Below, one piece after another: positions 54,837-63,157 of a stretch of DNA of 64,000 nt. The first letter of the stretch is position 1, and the number at the start of each line of letters is the position of its first letter. Source of the stretch: Phycisphaera sp. (GTDB taxonomy: Bacteria; Planctomycetota; Phycisphaerae; Phycisphaerales; Phycisphaeraceae); assembly GCA_016125215.1 (NCBI GenBank), contig WGMF01000002.1, positions 1 to 64,000 of the forward strand, read 5' to 3'. The position numbers were made by a program, and so were the translations under genes. Below the pieces are notes generated by a model. That model did not search any database and was not told the DNA's origin. It saw nothing but the letters and a program-made list of their open reading frames with translations.

Positions 54837-56171
54837 ATGGCTGTCACCGCAACCCCAAGACGTTTCGACGGCGCGATGCAGCGCAGCGCTATCGACCTGT
54901 TCGTGGTCTCGCAAGACCAGGACCTTTTGTCACAGATCGAGCACCTGGCCACAGAAGCGGATCGATCCAACCCCATCGGTCTGACGTACCACGGCGCGGC
55001 CACCGGCACGGAAGCCCTGGGCGTCCTGGCGACACAATACGAAGCCGCGGTCGTGCTCTGCGATGTCGACGCACTCGAAGAGGGGCCGACCGTCACCTCT
55101 GAGGCGCTGCGGACGCTCCTCCCAAACGCCAGGCTCATTGCGATCCTGCCCGCCAACCGCCAGGCCGACCAGCCCGCGGCAAGCTCGTGGGGTTTCGATA
55201 GTGTGATCGTTCAGCCCGACTCCCGTGAACAACTTGCCGGCTCGTTGGGCATCACGCTCACAAGCGGTCACGATGACATTCCTCACCCCGCGCCTTCCCC
55301 CAGCCCACAGCAGGAGCTGGGCACCGACGAACTGGGCGACACCGACCTGATCGACACCGTCATGCACAACCGCGCATCATTGCGCAAGACCGCGCTGCAC
55401 ATCATCACCCAGCGCAGCGACCTGCCCGGCCTGGGCTGGTGCCAGAGTGAACACGACCTGCCCGAAGGCCACGCCCACGCACGGGTCGAGTACCACGCGC
55501 AGACGTTCGGCCTTCTCCACGCCAGCAAGCCCGTGATGGTCAGCGAACTCGAAGCCTGGGCCGGCTGGCTGGCACGGTGGCTCTGCCTCGGCCAGACCAT
55601 GGACCAGCTCTGGGAACTCTCCCTGCGCGACGAATTGACCGGCGCTTGGAACAGACGCTACTTCAACCGGTTCCTCAACACTATCCTCGACAGGGCCGCC
55701 AGCGAACGCTTCAGCGTCACCGTCATGATCTTCGACATCGACGACTTCAAGAAATACAACGACACCTATGGCCATGCCGAGGGCGACGAAATCCTCCGCG
55801 AGTCCGCGAGGCTCATGCAGTCCGTCGTGCGCGAACAGGACATCGTCGCACGCATCGGCGGCGATGAGTTCGGCGTGATCTTCTGGGACGCCGAGGGCCC
55901 CCGCAAACCCAACAGCTCCCACCCGCGCGACGTGGCCCTGGCCGCCAAACGTTTCCAGCGTGCCATCTGCGAACACAAGTTCCCCAAGCTCCTCGACCAG
56001 GCCCCGGGCAATCTCTCCATCTCAGGAGGCCTGGCTTCCTTCCCCTGGGACGGCCGCACCGCGGACGAGCTGGTCAACCAGGCCGACCAGATGGCCATCG
56101 AGGGCAAACGCCAGGGCAAGAACGTCGTTAAATTCGGCCCCGGCGCATCAAGGGTGTGCAACGGGATATGA
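54837..56171 (+). CDS. Diguanylate cyclase (GGDEF) with degenerate receiver domain
   Basis: The 444 residues carry an N-terminal receiver-like fold (about 15-140; FVVSQDQDLLSQIEHLA, VLCDVDAL), a middle region of about 130 residues, and a C-terminal GGDEF domain. The GGDEF domain has the substrate-binding FDIDDFKKYNDTYGHAEGDE and an intact RIGGDEFGVIFWD. R-E-Q-D five residues before GGDEF matches the RxxD inhibitory site, so product inhibition by c-di-GMP is expected. No transmembrane helices are seen, so it is cytosolic. ATG 54837 is preferred to a TTG at 54807. The PilZ protein at 51718 is a candidate receptor. Confidence 0.9.
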   Translation: MAVTATPRRFDGAMQRSAIDLFVVSQDQDLLSQIEHLATEADRSNPIGLTYHGAATGTEALGVLATQYEAAVVLCDVDALEEGPTVTSEALRTLLPNARLIAILPANRQADQPAASSWGFDSVIVQPDSREQLAGSLGITLTSGHDDIPHPAPSPSPQQELGTDELGDTDLIDTVMHNRASLRKTALHIITQRSDLPGLGWCQSEHDLPEGHAHARVEYHAQTFGLLHASKPVMVSELEAWAGWLARWLCLGQTMDQLWELSLRDELTGAWNRRYFNRFLNTILDRAASERFSVTVMIFDIDDFKKYNDTYGHAEGDEILRESARLMQSVVREQDIVARIGGDEFGVIFWDAEGPRKPNSSHPRDVALAAKRFQRAICEHKFPKLLDQAPGNLSISGGLASFPWDGRTADELVNQADQMAIEGKRQGKNVVKFGPGASRVCNGI

Positions 56172-56176
56172 ACGCC

Positions 56177-56300
56177 CATTAGCCCCGGGCTCCGCCCGGG
56201 GATCGTCCCCGGATCACACGGATCATCCGGATCACCCGGATCGCGCCGGGGATTGCCCGCCGTTGTGGCCGATTTCCCCCGGCAGAGCCGGGGGCTAATG
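56177..56300. repeat. Long inverted repeat with nine-nt-period core, supplying the proS stop
   Basis: CATTAGCCCCGGGCTCCGCCCGGGG at 56177-56201 pairs imperfectly with 56277-56300, while the centre holds GGATCACAC, GGATCATCC and GGATCACCC units in 9-nt register (about 56211-56237). The right arm contains the last codon and TAG stop of proS (CAT TAG on the minus strand). It separates two convergent genes and could act as a bidirectional terminator, although without T-runs. Confidence 0.75.
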
Positions 56301-58271
56301 AAGCAACTCCATCACCCGATTCACCGCGTCCGTGATCGGGACGAGTTCGCCCTTGGGACCGTTCGACCCGTTGCGGGCCTTGATCTCGACCTTGTCCTCC
56401 GCCAGCGCCTTGTCACCGAGCGTGATCCGCACCGGGATGCCGATGAGGTCCGCGTCCTTGAACTTCACACCGGGTCGCTCGTCGCGGTCGTCGATGAGGA
56501 CATCGATGGGCCCAGGGTTGCCTCCACGGGCTTCCAGCTCCGAGGCGAGTTTGAGAGCCAGGTCTTTTGCGCGCCCATCAAACTTGATGGGCGTGATGAG
56601 CACGCGATACGGCGCGATGGCGGGGGACCAGACGATGCCGTTCTCGTCGTGGCCTTTGTCCGACTCAATCGCCGCGGCGAGGATGCGGTTCACACCGATG
56701 CCGTAGCAGCCCATGATCGGGTGCATCCGTGAGTTGTCGGGCAGCAGCGTGGTGATGTTCATCGCTTTCGAGTATTTGTCGCCGAGTTTGAAGACGTGGC
56801 CGACCTCGATGCCTTTGCGTGTGTGCAGGACCCCGCCGTCGTTCTTGGGTGACGGGTCACCATCGACCGTGTTGCGGATGTCGGTCACGAGCACACGGTC
56901 ATCGTTTCCTTTGACATCGTGGTTGGTGAGTTTGTCCAGCAGGTCGCGCTTCCAGTTGAAGTGCTTGACGTGGTGGTCTTTCTCATTGGCCCCGGCCACC
57001 CAGAACTGCTCCACCGCCGCGTCGGGGTCGATGATGAGCTGGGTGAGGGGTTCGTTGATCGCCGCGTGCGGACCCACAAAACCGATGATGAAATCGTGTC
57101 GCAGCGCGTCGTGGGGTTCCATGAGCGCGACGGTCTGGATGTCGGGGTTGATGGCGCGGACCGCTTGTTTGAGTTTGCCCTCGTTCACATCGTGGTCGCC
57201 CCGCACGACGGCGAGAACAAAGAATCGCTCGTTCACGAACTGCCGTTCGTCGGGTGTGTGGGCCGCCTCGAACTCGTGTTCCTTCTTCACCTCTTCGGGC
57301 GACTTGAGGCTGGCCTCGAAAACCAGTGTCTTGAGCATGTTCTGCGGCTTGAGCTTGGTGCCGAGGTTTTTCTTGAAGAACGTGATGACATCCTCGATGC
57401 CGGGGCAGCCGGGGGTGTGGACTTGTTCGAGTTCACCGGTGGGGGGCGCGGCGGGGAGAACGCCTATGCTCTCCTGAGCATGGGTGCCCACACCCTGGAG
57501 GGTGTGGGCGTTCGTGAAGATTTCGGAAAACTTCCGGGGGCCGATCTCGCACTTCTCGACGTTCGCCGCGTAGTTGCCCTTATCGCTTTCGAGGATCGTG
57601 TCTTCGCCTGTGGGGGAGGGGACCATGAACTCGTGCGACGCGCTGCCGCCGATCGGGCCGGACTCGGCTTCGACGGTGACATAGGGCAACCCGCAGCGCG
57701 AAAAGATCCGGCAATAGGCGTCGTACTGTTTCTGGTACGTCTCGTTCAGCCCACCCTCACCATCAACGGCGGTGTGGAACGAATAGGCGTCCTTCATCTG
57801 GAACTCGCGCGAGCGCAGGACACCGAAGCGTGGGCGGAACTCGTCACGGAACTTGGTCTGGATTTGATAGAGCGTCTTGGGCAGGTCGCGGTAGCTGCCG
57901 CAGGTCGCGCCGATCATCTCGGTGATGACCTCTTCGTGGGTCGGGCCCAGCGCCTGCTCGCGGCCGTGGCGGTCTTTGACCCGGAACAGGTTGTCGCCAT
58001 ACGCCTCGTCGCGCCCGGTCTGTTTGTAAAGCTCCAACGGCACGAGCGCGGGCATGAGCACCTCCACCGCGCCGGCACTCGCCATCTCTTCCCGGATGAT
58101 CGCCATGGCCTTCTGCAAACTTCGCAGGCCCAGCGGGAGATAGGAATACATCCCAGCCCCGAGCTTGCGGATCAGGCCCGCGCGGAGCATGAGTTGGTGC
58201 GACGGCACTTCCGCCTCGGCGGGGACCTCGCGGAGCGTGGGGATCAGCGACTGCGACCAGAGCGTGGGCAT
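56295..58271 (-). CDS. proS: Prolyl-tRNA synthetase, bacterial type
   Basis: ProS charges tRNA-Pro. The 658 residues show the class II motifs: HQLMLRAGLIRKLGAGMYSY with PLGLRSLQKAMAIIREEM, LGPTHEEVITEMI, FRDEFRPRFGVLRSREFQMK and GCYGIGVNRILAAAIE. A YbaK-like editing insertion lies in the middle (about 230-440), which clears mischarged alanine. It is longer than E. coli ProS (572), with extra residues around the insertion. ATG 58271 is preferred; GTG 58283 is an alternative. A perfect 24-bp palindrome lies within the coding sequence. Confidence 0.95.
   Translation of the reverse strand: MPTLWSQSLIPTLREVPAEAEVPSHQLMLRAGLIRKLGAGMYSYLPLGLRSLQKAMAIIREEMASAGAVEVLMPALVPLELYKQTGRDEAYGDNLFRVKDRHGREQALGPTHEEVITEMIGATCGSYRDLPKTLYQIQTKFRDEFRPRFGVLRSREFQMKDAYSFHTAVDGEGGLNETYQKQYDAYCRIFSRCGLPYVTVEAESGPIGGSASHEFMVPSPTGEDTILESDKGNYAANVEKCEIGPRKFSEIFTNAHTLQGVGTHAQESIGVLPAAPPTGELEQVHTPGCPGIEDVITFFKKNLGTKLKPQNMLKTLVFEASLKSPEEVKKEHEFEAAHTPDERQFVNERFFVLAVVRGDHDVNEGKLKQAVRAINPDIQTVALMEPHDALRHDFIIGFVGPHAAINEPLTQLIIDPDAAVEQFWVAGANEKDHHVKHFNWKRDLLDKLTNHDVKGNDDRVLVTDIRNTVDGDPSPKNDGGVLHTRKGIEVGHVFKLGDKYSKAMNITTLLPDNSRMHPIMGCYGIGVNRILAAAIESDKGHDENGIVWSPAIAPYRVLITPIKFDGRAKDLALKLASELEARGGNPGPIDVLIDDRDERPGVKFKDADLIGIPVRITLGDKALAEDKVEIKARNGSNGPKGELVPITDAVNRVMELLH
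57486..57509. repeat. Perfect 24-bp palindrome inside proS
   Basis: GCCCACACCCT at 57486-57496 and its reverse complement AGGGTGTGGGC at 57499-57509 are separated by 2 nt. It encodes part of AHTLQGVGTHA, between the motif 2 region and the editing domain. Confidence 0.8.
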
Positions 58272-58336
58272 GGCGTTTCTCACGGGTTAGGCGAGAGATG
58301 ATACCGGGTGTTCGGGTTTCATGGGTATGAAGAGTA

Positions 58337-58588
<252 letters not shown>

Positions 58589-58596
58589 TACCCATC

Positions 58597-59688
58597 TCAC
58601 AGCAGGTCTTTGGACACCTTCTCGCCCACGAGTTTGTGGAGGGTCTTGATCTCTTCAGCCTTGTCCACGTGACAGACGAGTGTGGCCTCTTGCGTGTGGA
58701 TGATGACCAGGTTTTCGCAGCCGATGGTGGCAATGAGGTGGTCGGGATCGTTGGAGGCGACGAGTGTGTTGCGTGTATCATGGAGCAGGTGCTTCGTGGT
58801 GCCTAATGCGTTGCCGTGGGCGTCTTTTTCGCACGTGTCGGCAAAAGAAGGCCAGGAACCCACGTCGAGCCATGTCAAATCCATCGGCAGGGCCGCGACG
58901 TGGACTTTGTCGTCCTTGGATGCAGGCTCCATCACCGCGTAGTCGATGCTTACCTTTGGCAGCGTCGGGTAGACCGACTCTAACACTTTGTTACGGTCGG
59001 GGGTCTGCCACGCCCCGGCGATCTTCATCAGCCCCGTGTGGTTCTCCGGCCGAAATCGCCTGATGCAATCGAGCATCGTGCCCGTGTGCCAGACGAACAT
59101 CCCGCTGTTCCAGAGGTAGCCGCCTGAGGCCAGGTACTTTTGTGCGGTGGATGCATCGGGCTTTTCTTTGAATCGCACGACCTGTCGGGCGTCGCCTTGA
59201 GTGAGTTTCTTTCCCAGTTCGAGGTAGCCGTAGCCTGTAGCCGGGTGGGTCGGCTGGATGCCGAAGGTCACGAGCGTGTCGGGGTGTTGCTCCACCAGGT
59301 CGAATCCATCCGAGACGATTTTCTGGAATTTCTCGACAGGTTCGATCAGGTGATCGGCTGTGAAGACCGCCATGACCGCGTCGGGGTCGAGGGAGTGCAG
59401 CACCGCCGCGGCAAAGCCCACCGCGTTGAGCGTGTCGCGGCCGGTCGGTTCAGCGAGATAACGATCGCCGGTGTAAGCGGGCAGGGCTTCGAGGATGGCG
59501 TCCTGGTGCGTGGCCCCGGCGCAGATGTAGCGGTGCGACGCGGGCACAAGGCCTTCTAGCCGGTCGCTTGAGATTTCAAGCAGGCTGCGTCCCCGGATAA
59601 ACGGGATAAGTTGCTTGGGCTGACTGGCCCTGCTCATCGGCCAAAGCCGCGTCCCCGACCCGCCCGCCATGATCACCGCGTATCGCAT
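58597..59688 (-). CDS. manC: Mannose-1-phosphate guanylyltransferase
   Basis: ManC makes GDP-mannose from GTP and mannose-1-phosphate, feeding surface polysaccharide, GDP-fucose and mannosylated lipid synthesis. The 363 residues have the nucleotidyltransferase signature MAGGSGTRLWPMSRASQPKQ, the TADHLIEPVEKF region with metal-binding Asp, VRFKEKPDAS, and GGYLWNSGMFVWHTG. No C-terminal phosphomannose isomerase domain is present, so it is the monofunctional type. It may supply the GT2/GT87 pair at 46.7-48.7 kb. TACATT lies 6 nt before the ATG. Confidence 0.95.
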   Translation of the reverse strand: MRYAVIMAGGSGTRLWPMSRASQPKQLIPFIRGRSLLEISSDRLEGLVPASHRYICAGATHQDAILEALPAYTGDRYLAEPTGRDTLNAVGFAAAVLHSLDPDAVMAVFTADHLIEPVEKFQKIVSDGFDLVEQHPDTLVTFGIQPTHPATGYGYLELGKKLTQGDARQVVRFKEKPDASTAQKYLASGGYLWNSGMFVWHTGTMLDCIRRFRPENHTGLMKIAGAWQTPDRNKVLESVYPTLPKVSIDYAVMEPASKDDKVHVAALPMDLTWLDVGSWPSFADTCEKDAHGNALGTTKHLLHDTRNTLVASNDPDHLIATIGCENLVIIHTQEATLVCHVDKAEEIKTLHKLVGEKVSKDLL

Positions 59689-59694
59689 GGGAGT

Positions 59695-59700
59695 AATGTA
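59695..59700 (-). promoter_or_regulatory. -10-like TACATT before manC
   Basis: TACATT reads on the minus strand 6 nt from the ATG at 59688. No Shine-Dalgarno is present. Confidence 0.5.
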
Positions 59701-59728
59701 GCACTCTCAGAGCGGAGCCGCATGATGA

Positions 59729-59816
59729 ACCGCCAAGACGCCAAGAACGCCAAGGGATTCGCCAACCCGATATAGGTATCTCAGTGTTTTTCTTGGCGAC
59801 CTTGGTGTCTTGTCGG
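59729..59816. repeat. Nine-nt-period hairpin repeat, CGCCAAGAA type
   Basis: CCGCCAAGA, CGCCAAGAA and CGCCAAGGG stand in register at about 59730-59756. The complementary TCTTGGCGA, CCTTGGTGT and CTTGTCGGT units follow at about 59791-59817, forming an imperfect long hairpin between manC and the AhpD-like gene. Confidence 0.75.
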
Positions 59817-59824
59817 TTATTTCT

Positions 59825-60451
59825 TCACTGCGTCCGGTGGAAGGTGTTGAAGCTCACCATTGTGGCGCTGACCTTCATGGCTTCGTCGATCTGGTCGTGG
59901 GTCAGGCCGAGTTCGAGGGCTTTCTTGACGTGCCCGGACGTGCAGGTGGGGCAGCCGTGGATGTTGCTCACGACGATGTTGATGAGCTCCACCAAGGGCT
60001 GGCCGAGCGTGCTCTTGAGGAACGTGTGGGCACGCAGGCCGACGGAGAACGCCTCGAACTTTGCGTCACCGGCCAGGTCTTTGAACTTGTAGTAGGTGTT
60101 GTACATCGCGCACGTCGCGGTGACAGCGAGGACCTCGCGGACCTCCTGCTCGGTGAGTGAGCCGGCGGCGACGATCTCCTTGGCGTGGTGTCGTACGCAA
60201 TGCGAGCAATTCTGCGCACTGGACGTGGCCATCACGATCGCGGCCCGCTGCCTGGCGTCGAGCTTGCCCGCGCCGTCGTGCACGAACTTCCGATAGTTCA
60301 TGTAGGAGTCCTGCAGGAAAGGCTCGACGTGGCCCATCATCTGGTAGCCCAGCGAAACCTTGCCATCGCCAATCGTCTCGGCGATGCGGTTGTAGATGGA
60401 CTTGGTCGATTCAGGGGCGGCTTCGGGGGCGAGCGGGGGAACGACGGGCAT
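59825..60451 (-). CDS. AhpD/carboxymuconolactone decarboxylase-like protein, two repeats
   Basis: The 208 residues contain two CMD-type helical units. The first has QNCSHCVRHHAKEI (Cys82, Cys85, His88/89) and the second has IHGCPTCTSGHVKKALELGL (Cys167, Cys170). CxxC with a nearby His is the redox-active signature of AhpD-like peroxidase or disulfide proteins. A role in peroxide detoxification or thiol redox is likely, but no partner (AhpC or lipoyl protein) is adjacent. The ATG at 60449-60451 has AGGAGA upstream. The ferredoxin gene is divergent. Confidence 0.85.
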   Translation of the reverse strand: MPVVPPLAPEAAPESTKSIYNRIAETIGDGKVSLGYQMMGHVEPFLQDSYMNYRKFVHDGAGKLDARQRAAIVMATSSAQNCSHCVRHHAKEIVAAGSLTEQEVREVLAVTATCAMYNTYYKFKDLAGDAKFEAFSVGLRAHTFLKSTLGQPLVELINIVVSNIHGCPTCTSGHVKKALELGLTHDQIDEAMKVSATMVSFNTFHRTQ

Positions 60452-60674
60452 GGGGGAAATCTCCTGTAAAACGGTCGGCGTGTTTGGCCGATGGGCTATG
60501 GGTTTGCTATGCTTTGCCCCCCGATGGGGCGGATCGCGGGATGCAACTTTAGGCACGTTCAACATTTTTTGCCACAATCGGTCAGATCATCACGGGTGAT
60601 TCGCTCAACACACCCGCGCTTTCGTGCCTACGGAGTGGAAACCTGCACCGGCCCGCCTAGAATAAAGGATAGTC

Positions 60675-60947
60675 ATGGCCAAGAAGCCCCCTAAACAACT
60701 CGCCCTTCTCGACGAAGACCTCTGCACCGGCTGCGAGGCCTGTGTCAGCGTCTGCCCGGTCGACTGCATCGACACCAAGCCCGGCCACAACCACCAGGCG
60801 GTCATGCAGACATGTTCGATCGACCTCGTACGTTGCATCGGGTGCACGCTCTGTGCGCAGGTCTGCCCGTGGGATTGCATCACGATGGTGCCGTCGGACC
60901 AGATGCTCAGAGAAACGAAGTTCGCACGCGAGTTTGTCGAGGCGTGA
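60675..60947 (+). CDS. 2[4Fe-4S] ferredoxin
   Basis: The 90 residues have two four-cysteine cluster motifs, CTGCEACVSVCPVDC and CIGCTLCAQVCPWDC, each of the C-x2-C-x2-C-x3-C type plus an extra Cys. Extended spacing between the motifs (TKPGHNHQAVMQTCSIDLVR) is reminiscent of RnfB-like ferredoxin domains. It carries low-potential electrons in the cytosol; its partner is unknown. AAAGGA lies 5 nt before the ATG, and TAGAAT at 60658-60663 is a plausible -10 with a very short leader. A palindromic repeat starts 3 bp after the stop. Confidence 0.9.
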   Translation: MAKKPPKQLALLDEDLCTGCEACVSVCPVDCIDTKPGHNHQAVMQTCSIDLVRCIGCTLCAQVCPWDCITMVPSDQMLRETKFAREFVEA

Positions 60948-60950
60948 GTA

Positions 60951-61027
60951 GGGTGTGCCGCTGGCGGCTTACCCGCCAGTGAAACATGCGACCCTCGAAC
61001 ACTGGTGGGCAAGCCTCCAGTGGCACA
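60951..61027. repeat. Palindromic element, inner-arm copy between ferredoxin and bacterioferritin
   Basis: The arm at 60951-60981 (with CTGGCGG-N5-CCGCCAG) pairs imperfectly with 61000-61027. It is the same core as at 13298-13377 and 61540-61619, but the flanking terminal repeats are missing. Confidence 0.8.
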
Positions 61028-61055
61028 CAAGCAATATCAATAAGGAAGGTTTTTT

Positions 61056-61520
61056 ATGGACGAAGCCAAACGCAAGAGTATCGTGGCCCTGCTGCGGACG
61101 AGTTACAACATGGAACTCGAGACGGTCGTGAACTACCTGGCCAATTCGATCCAGCTCGACGGCATCCGCGCCAAGCACATCAAGGACGCCTTGGCGGCCG
61201 ACATCACCGAAGAGCTCGGCCACGCCACGCAACTGGCGCACCGTATCAAGGTTCTCGACGGCGACATCCCCGGCTCAATGGAACTCAAGATGACGCAGAA
61301 GTCGATGCAGCCACCCAAGGACAACCTCGACGTGATCGCCATCATTAAGGGTGTCATCGAAGCCGAGCAGGGGGCGATCGACCAGTACCAGAAGATCATC
61401 GAAGCCACGGACGTGGTCGACCCCGTCACGCAGGACCTGTGCGTCACCCTCAAGGGCGACGAGGAAGAACACAAGCGATTGTTCAAGGGTTTCCTCGCCG
61501 AGATGCAGGCGACGAAGTAA
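61056..61520 (+). CDS. Bacterioferritin-like protein
   Basis: The 154 residues form a four-helix ferritin-like bundle. Di-iron ligands are visible in NMELETVVNYLA, ITEELGHATQLAHRI (ExxH), VIEAEQGAIDQYQKI and LKGDEEEHKRLFKGF (ExxH). It should oxidise and store iron or protect against peroxide in the cytosol. Whether haem is bound is unclear because the Met ligand position is not obvious. The ATG has AAGGAAGG 6 nt upstream. It sits between two copies of a palindromic element and after a ferredoxin, a likely redox partner for iron release. Confidence 0.88.
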   Translation: MDEAKRKSIVALLRTSYNMELETVVNYLANSIQLDGIRAKHIKDALAADITEELGHATQLAHRIKVLDGDIPGSMELKMTQKSMQPPKDNLDVIAIIKGVIEAEQGAIDQYQKIIEATDVVDPVTQDLCVTLKGDEEEHKRLFKGFLAEMQATK

Positions 61521-61522
61521 CA

Positions 61523-61666
61523 AGGCGTGTAAGAAGCTTGGGTGTGCCACTGGCGGCTTGCCCGCCAGTGCTTAAAACGTGGGGCTTTTTCTCTGGCGGA
61601 CAAGCCGCCAGTGGCACCCAAATAAAAGCATCGTGATTTCAGTCTGGCTTCTCACACACTTTCTAA
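61523..61666. mobile_element. MITE-like palindromic element, second full copy
   Basis: Inner arms at 61540-61570 and 61592-61619 repeat the 13298-13377 core. The outer ends GGCGTGTAAGAAGCT (about 61524-61538) and GGCTTCTCACACACTTTCTA (61646-61665) match the terminal inverted repeats of the 13251-13401 element imperfectly. No coding capacity is present. Confidence 0.7.
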
Positions 61667-61702
61667 GCCAAAACTCAACTCGTGATATGAAGCTGTGAGC
61701 TA

Positions 61703-63079
61703 TTACTGCCTCCGCCCCGGGTCCCACTGGGGCACGGTGTCGTACAGCGGGAACACACCGGGTTGCTTCATCACCGCTTCGATCTCGTCGGGGGTCAGGG
61801 GCGCACCGCCGGTGAAGTTTTCGCAGCCTTCGTCGGTGATGAGTACGGTATCTTCACTGCGGATGTAGAGACCCTCTTCGGGGACGCTCATCATCGGGTC
61901 AACGGAGAGGACGACGCCGGGCTCGAAGGGTTTGTGTCGGTAGGGCGAGCCGTCGTGGACGGAGAGGCCGACGGGGTGGCTCAGCGGGTTACTCTTCGTG
62001 ATGACGCGCTCGGCGGCTTGTTTGTAGATGTCTTTGGACCAGTTTGTTTTGCTCCAGACCTCGGCCATGATCTCGGAGGCTTGTGATTGCACGTCGTCCT
62101 TGGTCTTGCCTGGCGTGAGCAGGTTGAGCAGGGTCTTGTGGTAGGTGGTGATAAAGCCGTAAAGCTCGCGTTGCCAGGGGGCGTATTTGCCGTTGACCGG
62201 CCAGATGCGGCCGATGTCGCTGGTGTAGTAGTTGTAGTCGGGCGCACAATCCATCAGGACGATTTCGCCGTCGACAAGTTCCGCGTCATTGCGGTGGTAG
62301 TGACCGACGGGCATGTTCTTGCCGGTAGCGACAATCTGCGGGTAGCCCTCACCGGACGAGCCGTGAGAGAGGTAGATGTAACTGGCCAGCGCGGAGAGTT
62401 GGCGTTCGATCAGGCCGGGCTTGGTCATACGCATCGCCTCGGTGACGGCCAGCGCGGAGAGGTGCCCCGCGCGACGCATGATTTCGATTTCCTGTGCGCT
62501 CTTGACCCGGCGCATCTCGGCGACGATCTGCGTGAGGGGCTGGATCGTGATCTTCGGGAAGCGCAGCTGGACGAGTGAAGCGAGCTGTTGGGCATCCGAT
62601 GGCCGACCGTCCCAGGGGTGGGCGGTGCGCTGGCTTGCGTAGTGTGCCGCCTCGAAGCGCGTACGGCAGGGCAGTTCGTCCTCTGCGTCCTGGAGGTAGA
62701 GCTTGGTCACGCTTTTAAGGTCGCTGTCCAGTTCAGAAAGTTCGCGTACGGCGTCGAGACCCGTGTTAGAAAGAATGATGTCCGTGTCCTCCACTCCCAG
62801 GCCCACGTCCTCGGGGTGCTTGTTCACGTCTCGGTGGCCAATGTAGAGCGTGGTCTTTCTGTTCCGAGCATCGATGAGCAGCATAGCCCCGGCGATCTCG
62901 ACGCCAGAGAAGTAGAAGAAAGTCTTGGACTGCAAAAAGCGCGGCCCCCAGGGTTCGAGCCGACCACGCAGGAGGACGCAGGCCTCCTGGCCAACCTTCT
63001 CCATCAGGCAAGATCGTCGCCGGGCAAACTCGGTGGGGGTGAAGTGCTTCTGGAAATAGCGTGCGTCGGCCTGGGCCAT
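61703..63079 (-). CDS. pepP: Xaa-Pro aminopeptidase P-type metallopeptidase (M24B)
   Basis: The 458 residues have an N-terminal creatinase-like domain (about 1-180, FFYFSGVEIAGAMLLIDA) and a C-terminal pita-bread domain. The latter carries the dinuclear metal ligands: Asp in LMDCAPDYNYYTSDIGRIWP (two Asp), His in LSHPVGLSVHDGS, and Glu in EEGLYIRSEDTVLITDEG plus one more Glu nearby. It should remove N-terminal residues preceding proline, in the cytosol. ATG 63079 is preferred because the extra ten residues before it carry no conserved feature. Confidence 0.93.
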   Translation of the reverse strand: MAQADARYFQKHFTPTEFARRRSCLMEKVGQEACVLLRGRLEPWGPRFLQSKTFFYFSGVEIAGAMLLIDARNRKTTLYIGHRDVNKHPEDVGLGVEDTDIILSNTGLDAVRELSELDSDLKSVTKLYLQDAEDELPCRTRFEAAHYASQRTAHPWDGRPSDAQQLASLVQLRFPKITIQPLTQIVAEMRRVKSAQEIEIMRRAGHLSALAVTEAMRMTKPGLIERQLSALASYIYLSHGSSGEGYPQIVATGKNMPVGHYHRNDAELVDGEIVLMDCAPDYNYYTSDIGRIWPVNGKYAPWQRELYGFITTYHKTLLNLLTPGKTKDDVQSQASEIMAEVWSKTNWSKDIYKQAAERVITKSNPLSHPVGLSVHDGSPYRHKPFEPGVVLSVDPMMSVPEEGLYIRSEDTVLITDEGCENFTGGAPLTPDEIEAVMKQPGVFPLYDTVPQWDPGRRQ

Positions 63080-63157
63080 AGTGGGGGACTCTCTCAATGG
63101 GGTCATCATGGGGGAAGTTGAACCACCACTGTACCGACAGGGTTCGGGATGTCATGT

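Noticed and set aside
56919-58301. 460-codon frame antisense to proS
   Set aside because: ProS class II motifs and the editing domain are intact on the minus strand.
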